Part shown: piece by piece, positions 31,545 through 41,512 of the stretch
How the letters are laid out: every line of letters starts with the position of its first letter
Numbering within the stretch: position 1 is the stretch's first letter
DNA from: Motilimonas cestriensis
GTDB lineage: Bacteria > Pseudomonadota > Gammaproteobacteria > Enterobacterales > CBDFNC01
Reading direction: 5' to 3'
DNA length: 64,000 nt
Assembly (NCBI RefSeq): GCF_021295315.1
Contig: NZ_JAIMJA010000009.1
Span: forward strand, 106,737 to 170,736
The notes under the pieces: model-generated
Told to the model about the DNA's origin: nothing
What the model saw: only the letters and a program-made list of their open reading frames with translations
Database searches by the model: none
Made by a program: the position numbers and the translations under genes

Positions 31545-31844
31545 TTAGCCTTGCTTGATGCATTGTTTGTGCAAATTTTGTCCCTCGCCGAGCATGGCCT
31601 CATTTTGATGAGCCCAAAACATATGCTCGTCACTGACGTATTTTTCGCCAGAGCCAGCAGGCACCGATGCCAAGGTTTTGTTAGCACCATTGAAGTGCAA
31701 AGTTGCAGTTTTGTCTGAATTGATATCAATATAAAACTCCACCTTATCCTGGCAGACATACTTGTCACCTGCTGGCGCTTTAGAACAAGCTGAAAGTGCT
31801 GCTACTGCTAAAACGCCGGTAACTGCCAGCATGATACTTTTCAT
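31545..31844 (-). CDS. Lipoprotein resembling MliC, inhibitor of C-type lysozyme
   Basis: 99 residues. The lipoprotein signal ends LSACSK (lipidated Cys at about 20). The mature part fits the small beta-barrel MliC/PliC fold: YVCQDKVEFYIDI with a Cys, then WAHQNEAMLGEG and a C-terminal Cys, which would form the family disulfide. MliC-type proteins in the outer membrane or periplasm protect against host or grazer C-type lysozyme. Third gene of a compact operon, three bases after the DUF1415 stop. Family call by motif only. Confidence 0.72.
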   Translation of the reverse strand: MKSIMLAVTGVLAVAALSACSKAPAGDKYVCQDKVEFYIDINSDKTATLHFNGANKTLASVPAGSGEKYVSDEHMFWAHQNEAMLGEGQNLHKQCIKQG

Positions 31845-31847
31845 CGT

Positions 31848-32405
31848 TTAATCCTTATATAAATATGAAAAAAGGTGTTTCTTTTCGGTGTCTGTTAATG
31901 CGCTAACACGCGCAATATTACGTTCAGGGATCTGATCATGCTCCGGATAGCTATCCAATGCTCGATTCATGCTCTCTTCCCTGATCAGGTGAAATATAGG
32001 GTAAGGGGCGCGATTGGTTAAATTCTCATCATCATCAGGGGCAGTACCTGCAAACTGATAATCGGGATGAAAACTGGCAATCTGATAAACCCCATACCAG
32101 TCTTGCTCGGCTAATAAGGCATCAGCCCAATCAAGTGCATCATTAAAATCCATAAAATCTGCAAACAGATTTGGGGTGGCAAATAATACGGTATCTAACA
32201 CCTTAGCGTCAGTGCTATCAAGCAATCCAAATGCGTGCGCTAAATCATCTAAAAATTGTTCAGGACTCTTGGCATCACTCAATAGTACTTGAATTTGCTT
32301 ATTTCGGTGCGGCTTGTTGGCAAAAGGGCATAGATTTAAACCTATGACCACTTGCTCTAACCAGGTCCAAATGGCCTGCTCAAACTCTGCTTGCTTAATG
32401 ATCAT
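31848..32405 (-). CDS. DUF1415 family protein
   Basis: 185 residues, the usual length. N-terminal signature WLEQVVIGLNLCPFA, then a mixed fold with LIREESMNRAL and YPIFHLIR near the end. No signal peptide and no assigned activity. Its ATG overlaps the stop of the upstream DUF3012 gene (ATGA), indicating translational coupling, and it is followed after three bases by the MliC-like gene. Confidence 0.88.
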   Translation of the reverse strand: MIIKQAEFEQAIWTWLEQVVIGLNLCPFANKPHRNKQIQVLLSDAKSPEQFLDDLAHAFGLLDSTDAKVLDTVLFATPNLFADFMDFNDALDWADALLAEQDWYGVYQIASFHPDYQFAGTAPDDDENLTNRAPYPIFHLIREESMNRALDSYPEHDQIPERNIARVSALTDTEKKHLFSYLYKD

Positions 32406-32569
32406 TTAAATACACAGTGCTTGGCGTAGTCGGTGGCTTCATTTGCGCTTATGTCACCGGCTGATTTCTCTTTAATTTGCTGGCACCATTGCTCTGAGCC
32501 AACTTCAGGTGAGCATGCAGCAAGGAACAGCATAAAAATACTAGCAAAAAATATGTTAATCAATCTCAT
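32402..32569 (-). CDS. DUF3012 family small lipoprotein
   Basis: 55 residues. Lipoprotein signal MRLINIFFASIFMLFLAAC with the lipobox Cys at 19, then SPEVGSEQWCQQIKEK and ending EATDYAKHCVFK; this pattern (PEVGSExWC... ANEAxDYAKHC) is the DUF3012 signature. Two Cys in the mature part could pair. First gene of the operon, overlapping the DUF1415 start by ATGA. Function unknown. Confidence rests on the motif and the tight coupling. Confidence 0.85.
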   Translation of the reverse strand: MRLINIFFASIFMLFLAACSPEVGSEQWCQQIKEKSAGDISANEATDYAKHCVFK

Positions 32570-32794
32570 CAAGGCGCTCTCAATTTGTTCTAAGTTATTT
32601 CACAAATATTACTACAAATGCCATAAAGGCTTAATAGTGAGCGTAAAATTAGTACCAAATATAATTCCATCACCAATGGTTAAGCCCTATAGCAATCATA
32701 ATGTAATTTCATCTTGGTTATGTAATAGTTTGATGGACTTCACAACAATTATCTAATACCTTATTTAACCCACTATTTTATTTGGCAATTACCC

Positions 32795-34012
32795 ATGAAT
32801 CCAACTAAGCCAAGCCTGTTACTGCTTATTATCCTAGGATCTTTGTCTGGACTGACCCCTCTTGCAGTTGATATGTATCTCCCAGCGATCCCAAGCATAA
32901 CCCAAGCATTAGACACCAGAATCAGTTTGGTACAGCTAACATTAAGTGTATTTTTGGTTGGTTTTGCGATTGGCCAAATGATATACGGTCCCCTCTCCGA
33001 CAGCTTGGGTCGTAAAAAAGTACTGCTATCTGGCTTATTCATTTTTGTCGTCAGTAATGCCTTGGTGTATTTTGCGCAAGACATTACCACACTGATGATA
33101 TTACGGTTTATTCAAGCCATTGGTGGCGGTGCCGGTGCGGTTATTGTCAGCGCTTTATTGCGCGATATGTTTGCTAAGGATGCTTTTTCTAAAGTGATGT
33201 CGTTTGTGATCTTAATCATGACGATAGCCCCGCTAGTGGCCCCTTTACTGGGAGGCCAAATTCTGCTCATTGCTGACTGGCGCGCGATTTTCTATTTACT
33301 GTCAACCGCAGGCTTACTCACTGCAATAGCGGTTATGGTATATATTCCAGAAACCTTGCCTAAGGAAAACCGGATCCCATTACGACTTGGCAGTGTGGCA
33401 CGTAATTACATAAAAGTACTCAAGCATCGCAGAGTATTAGGTTTTATCCTAACCAGTGGCTTTTCTTTTTCGGGTATGTTTATTTTTTTAACGACTTCTC
33501 CCTATGTTTATATTGAGTTTCTTGGCATTCCCACTGAACAATACGGTTACTACTTTGGTTTGAATATTGTATTTATGATGATTTTGACTTGGTCAAACGG
33601 CCGCTTTGTTGAAAGTAAAGGTTATGTATTCATGTTGCAACTTGGCTTAAGCCTGCTAGGTTTTGCCGCATTAATGATGTTATTCATTATGCTATTTAAT
33701 GTGGATAGTCGCTTGTTCATCGTTGCTGCGGTGGTGAGCTTTGTTGGCGTCATGTCTTTAATAGGCTCAAATGGTATGGCTGGAATCTTAAACGAGTTCA
33801 GTGACATGGCAGGAACAGCAACCGCCCTAACGGGTACCCTTAGATTTGGTATGGGCGCAGTGGCCGGTGCCATTGTCAGCCTGTTTCATAGTAATAATGC
33901 CGATTCGATGGCAGGAGGAATGTTTGTCTGCGCAGTGCTCTCTATTACAAGTTACCTGTGGTTAGTTAAGCCCAGTAACGACAAAAATGTTCCTGTGACT
34001 GACGCAGCCTAA
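32795..34012 (+). CDS. Bcr/CflA family multidrug efflux MFS transporter
   Basis: 405 residues with 12 predicted helices. The N-terminus LAVDMYLPAIPSI is the Bcr/CflA hallmark. The MFS A motif appears as GPLSDSLGRKKVLL and the C motif as PLVAPLLGGQI. The family exports drugs such as bicyclomycin, chloramphenicol or sulfonamides by proton antiport. No regulator is adjacent. Preceded by a 200-base AT-rich gap with nothing notable; followed by convergent pssA. Confidence 0.92.
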   Translation: MNPTKPSLLLLIILGSLSGLTPLAVDMYLPAIPSITQALDTRISLVQLTLSVFLVGFAIGQMIYGPLSDSLGRKKVLLSGLFIFVVSNALVYFAQDITTLMILRFIQAIGGGAGAVIVSALLRDMFAKDAFSKVMSFVILIMTIAPLVAPLLGGQILLIADWRAIFYLLSTAGLLTAIAVMVYIPETLPKENRIPLRLGSVARNYIKVLKHRRVLGFILTSGFSFSGMFIFLTTSPYVYIEFLGIPTEQYGYYFGLNIVFMMILTWSNGRFVESKGYVFMLQLGLSLLGFAALMMLFIMLFNVDSRLFIVAAVVSFVGVMSLIGSNGMAGILNEFSDMAGTATALTGTLRFGMGAVAGAIVSLFHSNNADSMAGGMFVCAVLSITSYLWLVKPSNDKNVPVTDAA

Positions 34013-34047
34013 GTTAGCTAATACCTTAGCTTAGGCCGTAAGCGCAT

Positions 34048-35418
34048 TTAAAGAATGCGCTTAACCATATTATCAGCACGAAATACCCGCATTCTGCTCA
34101 GCAGCCTTTGCACCTGCTGAGGATAATCTTCTAAGGTTTCTATTTGTTTATAATGGTTAATTCTGGTGGTGTTAGCTAAAATTAGCGCCAACTCTTTTTC
34201 TTGCATATCGGCTAAAGCACCGCTTTTATCTTGCAGTAACAGACCATTTTCCAAATCTAGCCGCCATGCCCTAGGGTTAAGATTATTACCTGTCAGCAAC
34301 ATGGTTTGGCTGTCTGAATAAATCCCCTTGAGATGAAAACTGTTGGTTTCATGGCGCCATAAATGAATATTAAGACTGCCTTGATCAATGTATTTGTTAT
34401 GTCGTTTGGCAAATTTACGCAGATTAACTTCATATAAATATGGCAAGCCGGCAATGGTTTTAAACGGCTCTGATGGCGGAATATAAAAGTCATTGGCGGT
34501 TTTGTCGCCAACCACTAATGTGATACTCACCCCACGTCTTAACATAGCGGCAATATCACGCGACAACGCCGCAGGAAAATTAAAATAAGGCGTAAATAAA
34601 ATTAATTCACGTCGAGTGCTATGAAAAATATGGCGGATCATTTGGTTTAATTTATTACCGCGAGCGCCAAAACCTGCTAATGGTGCAATACCAATGCAAT
34701 CCGGCTCGGGTTTCTTCGGTAATACATGTCCAGAATATTGATATTGCGCCCTTTTCAAATGGCGGCGTAGCTGCTTATGTTGCCCTTTCATCTCAGTTAA
34801 AGTGGGGATCGGCGCAATATTTAACGGTACGACCGCATAGTCACCCTTGATGAGATTGTCGATATAGTTAACAAAACTATCTGCCAATTCATTGTGCTTA
34901 ATAAGACAATAACGATCGTAGCGGTAACGGTCTTTCTTATTCAAATAGATGTTATTTAAGCTGGCGCCGCTATAAAGTACTTGGTCGTCAAACACAAATC
35001 CTTTTAAATGCAACACACCAAATAGCTCACGGCTTTTAACTGGGATGCCGTAAATATTAAAGTCACTGTGATAGGTTTGCGCAAATTTCTGATAAAAAGT
35101 TGCATTGGTTGAGTCCGCAGCTTGGCCAATGAGACCACGTTGAGCACGATGATAATCAACAAGCACCACCACTTCTAATGCTGGATTATTTTGTTTCGCT
35201 TGATTCAGTGCGTGCCAAATTTCCTGTCCTGCTTCATCATCTTCCAGATATAAAGCAGTCAAATAAATACGATGCTTGGCATTAGCGATCGAAGCGAGAA
35301 TGCACTTCCTGAACTCAGCAGCCTGATACAAAAACTGTATATCACTGATGTAACTGATCAGAAAGGGTTGCTCAGCAATAAACGTTAAACTTCGATTGAT
35401 TCTGTCCATCATGCCCAA
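34048..35418 (-). CDS. pssA: CDP-diacylglycerol-serine O-phosphatidyltransferase (PLD type)
   Basis: 456 residues (E. coli 451). It makes phosphatidylserine, the precursor of phosphatidylethanolamine. Two HKD-like motifs of the phospholipase D superfamily are seen: HLKGFVFDD near 140 and FHLKGIYSD near 360, each followed by the usual G-x-N segment (GASLNNIYLN, TGNNLNPRAW). Start taken as the ATG giving the conserved N-terminus; TTG/GTG alternatives lie nearby. Separate from the CDP-alcohol enzyme at 16157-16816. Confidence 0.94.
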   Translation of the reverse strand: MGMMDRINRSLTFIAEQPFLISYISDIQFLYQAAEFRKCILASIANAKHRIYLTALYLEDDEAGQEIWHALNQAKQNNPALEVVVLVDYHRAQRGLIGQAADSTNATFYQKFAQTYHSDFNIYGIPVKSRELFGVLHLKGFVFDDQVLYSGASLNNIYLNKKDRYRYDRYCLIKHNELADSFVNYIDNLIKGDYAVVPLNIAPIPTLTEMKGQHKQLRRHLKRAQYQYSGHVLPKKPEPDCIGIAPLAGFGARGNKLNQMIRHIFHSTRRELILFTPYFNFPAALSRDIAAMLRRGVSITLVVGDKTANDFYIPPSEPFKTIAGLPYLYEVNLRKFAKRHNKYIDQGSLNIHLWRHETNSFHLKGIYSDSQTMLLTGNNLNPRAWRLDLENGLLLQDKSGALADMQEKELALILANTTRINHYKQIETLEDYPQQVQRLLSRMRVFRADNMVKRIL

Positions 35419-35546
35419 AATTCTTATACTCTATGTTGTAAAAGCGCCAATATTATACCAAGTTATTTACAAATCATCTGTTTAACTGTTCGCCATTATC
35501 GCAAATTACCAAAACAAATATGACTTTTTAGGCCGTTTTGGTTAAA

Positions 35547-35575
35547 AAAAAAGCCCCTTACGGAGCTTTTTGACA
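35547..35575 (-). terminator. Terminator after the hexose-phosphate mutase gene
   Basis: Read on the minus strand: AAAAAGCTCC, loop GTAA, GGGGCTTTTTTTTT. It ends the chitobiose phosphorylase/mutase pair. Confidence 0.8.
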
Positions 35576-35585
35576 ATGTTAACGA

Positions 35586-36998
35586 TTAAACATTTAAAAA
35601 TGCTTTTACTTGCGCAACCACAGCTTCTGCCGTTGGCTGGTCTTCCATTTCAGCAAAGATACGCAGTAAAGGCTCAGTACCAGAGAAACGTGCGATCACC
35701 CAACCACCATTTTTGAAGTATACTTTCGCGCCGTCTTCATAACTTACTTTTTCGATTTCGTAAGCAAACTCTGGCAGCTCTTTGTCTTCATAAATACGCT
35801 TGTATAGCGCTTCTTTAGCCGAAGGTTTGAACGTACAATCACCTTCCGCAGTGTAAGCGTAGCCGTACTTAGCGTAAATCTCTTGCAGCAACTCACCTAG
35901 TTTTTTACCTGTTACACAGATCATTTCAACTAATAGGCTAGAAGCAAATACGCCATCTTTACCTTTGATATGGCCGCGAATAGTCAGGCCGCCCGAGCTT
36001 TCACCGCCGATAAGGGAATCGTCAGCTTCCATTTGTGAGCTAATGTGTTTAAAGCCCACTGGTACTTCGAAGCTTTTCTCACCGTGGTCCGCTGCAATTT
36101 TGTCCAGTAGATGTGTGGTTGCGATATTACGAACCACAGAGCCTTTAAGGCCTTTGTATTCAAGTAAGTAGTAATACAACAGCAACAGCACTTCATTTGG
36201 ATGAATAAAGTTACCTTTCTCATCAATGATACCTAAACGGTCAGCATCGCCATCAGTACCAATACCAATGTCGTAACCTTCATGAGCAACAAGGTGCTTT
36301 AGACGATATAACGTGGCAGCACTTGGGCTTGGCATTAAGCCACCGAAACCTGGGTTTTCACCATCGTTGATCACGTCAACTTCACAACGAGCTGAAATCA
36401 ATACCGTTTGCAGTGCATTTTTTGCTACACCGAACATAGGGTCAATCAAAACTTTTAGGTTCGCTTTTTTGATTGATTCAACGTCTAAGTAATTCAAAAT
36501 TGAGTCAACAAACTCATTCATTGGATTAATAACCAATACTTTGCCGTCAGCAATCGCGACTTCCATATCCAATGATTTCACATCGACTAAGGTTAAGTTG
36601 TCAATTTGCGCTTCAATTTTTTGGGTGATCACTTCATCTGCATCGCGACCGCCTTCAATGAACACTTTAATACCGTTGTAATCGGCTGGGTTATGGGATG
36701 CAGTAATACAGGCTGAATATTGACAACCCATGTCACGACACTTAAACATCACGATCGGAGTCGGTACATATTTATCGATGAAACTAACGGTAATACCGTT
36801 ACCAGCAAGCACTTCCGTTAGCCAAGTCGCCGCTTTTTTCGAGATAAAACGACGGTCAAAACCAACGACAAAACCATTACCCGCTGCATTTTCTGTATTA
36901 ATAATATTAGATAGTGCTTGGCCAACTAAACGTACATTGTCTTTAGTGAACTCTTCACCAATAAATGCACGCCAGCCGCCTGTTCCAAATTTAATCAT
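35586..36998 (-). CDS. Phosphohexomutase (phosphoglucomutase/phosphomannomutase family)
   Basis: 470 residues. Phosphoserine loop TASHNP with Ser101, metal loop DGDADRLG near 245, sugar loop GGESSGG near 325 and phosphate loop FSGTEPLLRI near 450 are all present. It interconverts 1- and 6-phosphohexoses. Next to chitobiose phosphorylase, the likely substrate is GlcNAc-1-phosphate, giving GlcNAc-6-phosphate; this is inferred from context. It starts 92 bases after the upstream stop, with a hairpin between them that may lower its expression. Confidence 0.88.
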   Translation of the reverse strand: MIKFGTGGWRAFIGEEFTKDNVRLVGQALSNIINTENAAGNGFVVGFDRRFISKKAATWLTEVLAGNGITVSFIDKYVPTPIVMFKCRDMGCQYSACITASHNPADYNGIKVFIEGGRDADEVITQKIEAQIDNLTLVDVKSLDMEVAIADGKVLVINPMNEFVDSILNYLDVESIKKANLKVLIDPMFGVAKNALQTVLISARCEVDVINDGENPGFGGLMPSPSAATLYRLKHLVAHEGYDIGIGTDGDADRLGIIDEKGNFIHPNEVLLLLYYYLLEYKGLKGSVVRNIATTHLLDKIAADHGEKSFEVPVGFKHISSQMEADDSLIGGESSGGLTIRGHIKGKDGVFASSLLVEMICVTGKKLGELLQEIYAKYGYAYTAEGDCTFKPSAKEALYKRIYEDKELPEFAYEIEKVSYEDGAKVYFKNGGWVIARFSGTEPLLRIFAEMEDQPTAEAVVAQVKAFLNV

Positions 36999-37028
36999 TA
37001 CTTTCCCTACACTCTAAAAAATAAAAAC

Positions 37029-37060
37029 AAAAAAGGGGCGCTGCATTACTGCCCGCCCCT
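37029..37060 (-). terminator. Intergenic terminator-like hairpin between chitobiose phosphorylase and mutase
   Basis: Read on the minus strand: AAGGGGCG, loop of about 13 bases, CGCCCCTTTTTTTG. Within the apparent operon, so probably partial termination or mRNA processing. Confidence 0.65.
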
Positions 37061-37090
37061 TAAAAATCACATTATGATTGAGGCTGAGGC

Positions 37091-39496
37091 TTAGCCCATT
37101 ACCACAACAACTTCGTTCACGCTGCCTTGCGCTTGAACAGGAATCGCACCTTCAACGGCAACACCGTTAAGTGTTACAGATGCCACACCTTTACTTACGC
37201 CATTTGGATTTTCAACTTTAATGTTGAACTTAGCACCGCGCCATTCGCGTTGTACTTCAAATCCAGGCCAGTTAGTTGGTACACATGGGTCAACAATTAG
37301 GCCTTCAAAGCTTAAACGCACACCCAGAATAAAGTTAGTTACCGCAAAGTAAGCCCAACCAGAAGTACCTGTTAACCATGGGTGGTTAGCACGACCATGA
37401 TCTTCATGATCACGACCCATGATGAATTGTACATATGAGTATGGTTCAACAACACGTTTGTCCATATTCTCATTTTGGTTGTATGGGTTTAGTGCATCGT
37501 AGAACTTCATCGCACGGTCACCACGACCTAATTTCGCTTCCGCTACCCAAGCCCATGGGTTTGGATGTGAGAAGATTGCACCGTTTTCTTTAACGCCTTG
37601 ATAAACGCGTGTAACGAAACCGATGTCATCGTTTGGCGTTGAGAACGAAGGTGAATTTAGGTGTAAGCCGTATTCTGAGTATAAGTTCTCATCAACCGCA
37701 TCCATCGCTTTTTCACCGCGCTCTTGCGAAACCGCACCTGAAAGAACAGCCAGTGTGTTTGACTCTAAGTGAACGCGACCTTCAGCTTGTTGCGCAGTAC
37801 CAATTTTGTCACCGTCTTTAGTTAGACCACGGATGTACCAGCCACCCTCTTCGTCCCATAGGTGCTCTTCACAGGCTTTTTGTACGCCTTCTGCCATTGC
37901 AGTGTACTTAGCAACGTCATCTTCTTTACCTAGGTATTTAGCAAGGTCGATAAACTCTTGTAATGCCCAGTAATGAAGGAAAGAAACCATGGCTGACTCA
38001 CCACCGCCTAGGTTTAGACAGTCGTTCCAGTCGGCGCGAAGGCCTTTACAGATACCCGTTTGGCCAACATATTCAGCAGAGAAGTCTAACGCTGCTTTCA
38101 TATGGTCGTAAACAGACGCTGTGCCACCGTTTGCGTAAGGAATTTGCTCGTCGAAGAAGCTTTCTTCGCCAGATTCCATTACGTATTTACAAATTGTAGG
38201 TACGATCCATAAGTGGTCATCAGAACACGTATCTTCGATGCCGTGAATTTTGTCATCATCAGACGGTGTAGGTACTACCGTTGGTGATTTAGATGGTTTA
38301 ACGTCCGCTTTTTCTGGATCGAACCAATCTGGATCGAATAAGTGTAGGCCGTAACCTTCTTTAACTTGACCACGTAATAAGTCAACAAGACGCTTACGTG
38401 TCATTTTCGGGTTAGCATGTGGTACTGAGATAGCGTCTTGCGCAGTATCACGGTAACCCAAACCAGTACGACCACCGACTTCAATGAAAGAAGCAAAACG
38501 TGACCAAACCACACAAGTTTCAGCTTGGTATAAGGTCCAAGCATTGATCATTGAGTTAAGACCAGCATTTGGTGACTGAACTTGGAACTTGCTACAACGC
38601 TCTTCCCAGTGATCAAGAATACCTTGGAAAGCTGCGTCAACATTGGCTAGGTCTTGGTATTTCTCACGTAGACGATCGCCGTTACCTTTACCGATACCAA
38701 GAATAAAGGCAAAACGTACTTTCTCACCAGGTTGGATAACGAACTGCTTGTGCAGAGATCCACAGTGGTTGTAACAAGTTTTAACTGTGTTAGAACATTT
38801 ACCGTTTTCAACCGCAATTGGGTTAGCTTCATCACGGTATGCACCTAGGAAGTTATCACGTTGACCATCGTATGAGTCAGGGCTAAACGTTGATGCTAGG
38901 TAGTAGAAACCTTCGAAATCATTAGTGTTGTAGTATAGGTCGTATTCAATCACACCTTCAGTGTAAGCCGTACCTGCAGAGTACAAAGACATCTGATGGT
39001 TTTGGTTGTCTGACTGAATATGAGAGAAAGAGAACTCAACAAAAGAGAAAGCTGAAATAGTACGTGGCTTATCGCCCGTATTTTCAATAACCACATCCCA
39101 TACTTCTGCATCTTCGCCTTTTGGTACGAATAATGTTTTAGTCGCTGTGATGCCGTTATATTCACATTTGAATTTTGAATAAGAAAGACCGTGGCGAACT
39201 TCATACTTCGCTTCGTCTAGGCTTTTCGCTACTGGCTGCCATGAGATAGACCAGTAATCACCTGTTTCATCATCACGTAAGTAAACGTAATGTCCTGGGC
39301 GGTCAAATGACGCGTTTGGACGGAATTTAGTAACACGGTTGTACTCAGGAGAATTGTAGAAAGAGTAACCGCCAGCATTGTGAGAGATAACAGTACAGAA
39401 CTTTTCCGTACCTAAGTAGTTCGTCCACGGTGCCGGTGTATCCGGACGCGTGATCACGTACTCTCGATTTGCATCATCAAAAAAACCGTATTTCAT
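37091..39496 (-). CDS. chbP: N,N'-diacetylchitobiose phosphorylase (GH94)
   Basis: 801 residues, the same length as the characterised Vibrio enzyme, with the same N-terminal pattern (KYGFFDDANREYVITRPDTP). It splits chitobiose with phosphate to GlcNAc-1-phosphate and GlcNAc in the cytosol, saving ATP. A beta-sandwich domain (about 1-270) precedes the (alpha/alpha)6 barrel. The general acid is Asp492 in RADWND. Other conserved pieces are GYRDTAQDAISV, EDTCSDDHLW and NPWAWVAEA. The mutase downstream would feed the product into amino-sugar metabolism. No chitinase or GlcNAc kinase is in view. Confidence 0.93.
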   Translation of the reverse strand: MKYGFFDDANREYVITRPDTPAPWTNYLGTEKFCTVISHNAGGYSFYNSPEYNRVTKFRPNASFDRPGHYVYLRDDETGDYWSISWQPVAKSLDEAKYEVRHGLSYSKFKCEYNGITATKTLFVPKGEDAEVWDVVIENTGDKPRTISAFSFVEFSFSHIQSDNQNHQMSLYSAGTAYTEGVIEYDLYYNTNDFEGFYYLASTFSPDSYDGQRDNFLGAYRDEANPIAVENGKCSNTVKTCYNHCGSLHKQFVIQPGEKVRFAFILGIGKGNGDRLREKYQDLANVDAAFQGILDHWEERCSKFQVQSPNAGLNSMINAWTLYQAETCVVWSRFASFIEVGGRTGLGYRDTAQDAISVPHANPKMTRKRLVDLLRGQVKEGYGLHLFDPDWFDPEKADVKPSKSPTVVPTPSDDDKIHGIEDTCSDDHLWIVPTICKYVMESGEESFFDEQIPYANGGTASVYDHMKAALDFSAEYVGQTGICKGLRADWNDCLNLGGGESAMVSFLHYWALQEFIDLAKYLGKEDDVAKYTAMAEGVQKACEEHLWDEEGGWYIRGLTKDGDKIGTAQQAEGRVHLESNTLAVLSGAVSQERGEKAMDAVDENLYSEYGLHLNSPSFSTPNDDIGFVTRVYQGVKENGAIFSHPNPWAWVAEAKLGRGDRAMKFYDALNPYNQNENMDKRVVEPYSYVQFIMGRDHEDHGRANHPWLTGTSGWAYFAVTNFILGVRLSFEGLIVDPCVPTNWPGFEVQREWRGAKFNIKVENPNGVSKGVASVTLNGVAVEGAIPVQAQGSVNEVVVVMG

Positions 39497-39804
39497 TTAT
39501 TATCCATCCTTACTTATGTTGCGTACTTTGGTGCTTCCAAAATACCAAAATGTGATACTCGCAAAAAAATAAAACTAAAAGTTAAAAATCACTTTGTATC
39601 ATAATGGTTGCTTTTAATTCGTGTTTAAATCAAAACACCGTGAGATAACAACTTTTCAATAATAAATGAAAGCTGATATTCACAAGGCCCAACAACCTGA
39701 TAGCTTCCCTGTGAAAAAATCCTTTTCTAACGCCGTGTTTTTTACCACATTGTATCACCGAAACAAAGCGCGAATAGGCATTCAAGGGCTCTGTTCTTAG
39801 ATAC

Positions 39805-39820
39805 TGTGATAGCTGTCACC
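39805..39820. promoter_or_regulatory. CRP-like site upstream of chbP
   Basis: TGTGA-TAGCTG-TCACC: 9 of 10 consensus bases of TGTGA-N6-TCACA, lying about 310 bases before the chbP start within the 582-base gap 39497-40078. Catabolite control of chitobiose use would make sense. The distance is long, so support is moderate. Nothing else in the gap is clear apart from AT-rich stretches and TTAACG repeats near 39918-39950. Confidence 0.4.
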
Positions 39821-40036
39821 TAGTCTAAAGAACTCAAGATTAAAGCATTGTATTTCTTAATGTTTCACAAAGTCTACATGGTTGATTCAGCTGACTTTTA
39901 AAGCCTCACCCCCGCTTAGGTTAACGTAATTAACGGAATTAACGTAGACGAATGCTAATGTTATTTACACCCCGATTACATATATTTACGTTTACATTAC
40001 TTTAACGCTTCACTCTGGCAAACATCAGGCAAAAAA

Positions 40037-40057
40037 AACGCTGCATTTAGCAGCGTT
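40037..40057 (-). terminator. Terminator after aspC
   Basis: Read on the minus strand: AACGCTGC, loop TAAAT, GCAGCGTTTTTTTT. Confidence 0.85.
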
Positions 40058-40078
40058 TAATTTTCGTACTAAGGTGAA

Positions 40079-41269
40079 TTAAACCACCTTAGCGATGCCT
40101 TCACACAATGCATCCATATTTGATTTGGTCATACCGGCAACTGAGATACGGCCAGAGCCAACAATATAAATGCCGTGAACATCTTTTAATGTCGCCACTT
40201 GCTCAGGCGTTAAACCAGAGAAAGAGAACATGCCATTTTGGCGCTCAATAAAGCTGTAATCGCCTTGCACGCCTTTGTCTTTTAACGTTTGCACAAACAA
40301 GGTACGCATTTCTTGAATGCGGTCGCGCATTTCAGCAACTTCTTTATCCCATAACGCGTAAAGCTCAGGGTCATTAAGTATTTCAGTTACCACAGCCGCG
40401 CCGTGTGCTGGCGGGTTTGAATAGTTAGCACGAATACCGCTCTTAACTTGACTGAAGGCCACTTCAGCCACTTGCGTAGTCGCTGCAACTAACGTTACCG
40501 CACCCACGCGCTCGTTGTATAAACCAAAGTTTTTCGAGAAAGAGTTCGCAATCAATAGCTCTTGATTGTACTGCGCGAAAATACGTAAACCCTGCGCATC
40601 TTCTTCAACGCCCTTAGCGAAACCTTGGTAAGCAAAATCGAATAATGGCAGTAAACCTTTAACCGCACACAGCTTAGCTAAAATTTCCCACTGCTCAGCC
40701 GTTGGATCAATACCCGTTGGGTTATGACAACAACCGTGGAATAACACTAAATCCCCCGCTTGCGCAGTTTCTAGTGACGCGAGCATGGCAGCAAAATCTA
40801 AATCGCGCGTTTCAGCGTTGTAGTAATCATAAGTGACTACTTCTAAGCCAGCTGTTTTAAACACATTACCGTGGTTAGCCCAAGTTGGGTTACTTACCCA
40901 AATTTTGTTTGATGGTAAGTGCTTAACCGCGAAATCTGCCGCAGTACGTAGTGCACCGGTACCACCTGGTGCTTGTGCAGTAAATGCTCGGTGATTAACG
41001 ACAATATCGCTGTCCTTACCAAAAAGCAGTGCTTGTACCGCTTTACCGTAAGCGGCATTACCTTCAATGCTTAAGTAACTTTTAGTCGTTTCTGAAGCTA
41101 ATAGGCGCGCTTCAGCTTTCTTAACTGTTTCTAGAATTGGCGTTTGGCCATCTTCATTTTTGTAAATACCTACACCTAGGTTAATTTTTTCTGCGCGCTC
41201 ATCTTTTTTAAACGCTTCAGTTAAACCAAGAATTGGATCTGCAGCAGCTTCAACGACCTTCTCAAACAT
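40079..41269 (-). CDS. aspC: Aspartate/aromatic aminotransferase
   Basis: 396 residues, identical in length to E. coli AspC. A PLP-dependent class I enzyme moving the amino group between aspartate (or aromatic amino acids) and 2-oxoglutarate. PLP Lys246 sits in [10 protein letters not shown], exactly as in AspC. NPTGIDPT carries the conserved Asn; the C-terminal Arg is in GRISVAGM. AspC and TyrB cannot be told apart safely from the sequence alone. Monocistronic with its own terminator. Confidence 0.93.
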   Translation of the reverse strand: MFEKVVEAAADPILGLTEAFKKDERAEKINLGVGIYKNEDGQTPILETVKKAEARLLASETTKSYLSIEGNAAYGKAVQALLFGKDSDIVVNHRAFTAQAPGGTGALRTAADFAVKHLPSNKIWVSNPTWANHGNVFKTAGLEVVTYDYYNAETRDLDFAAMLASLETAQAGDLVLFHGCCHNPTGIDPTAEQWEILAKLCAVKGLLPLFDFAYQGFAKGVEEDAQGLRIFAQYNQELLIANSFSKNFGLYNERVGAVTLVAATTQVAEVAFSQVKSGIRANYSNPPAHGAAVVTEILNDPELYALWDKEVAEMRDRIQEMRTLFVQTLKDKGVQGDYSFIERQNGMFSFSGLTPEQVATLKDVHGIYIVGSGRISVAGMTKSNMDALCEGIAKVV

Positions 41270-41464
41270 TGTAATCCCTCAATAAAATTGACTAAAAGTT
41301 GCAGTCCCGTTATACCATTGCGCCAATTCCGAACAAAGTAGAAAGTCACATTTTGGTGTAATTTGACTGCTTTTTTTTATTTTTCAGGCAAAAAAACTGA
41401 AAAATAAAATGTTAGTAACAAACCAATAACAATAATACACAATGTAAAATCGTATTGAACGACC

Positions 41465-41491
41465 AAAAAAGCCGACTTCCGCCGGCTTTTT
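41465..41491 (-). terminator. Terminator after the fumarase gene
   Basis: Read on the minus strand: AAAAAGCCGGCGGAAGTCGGCTTTTTTGG: stem AGCCG/CGGCT with flanking A and T tracts, about 20 bases past the stop. Confidence 0.8.
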
Positions 41492-41512
41492 GCATAACTA
41501 TTCTTCTTTAGG

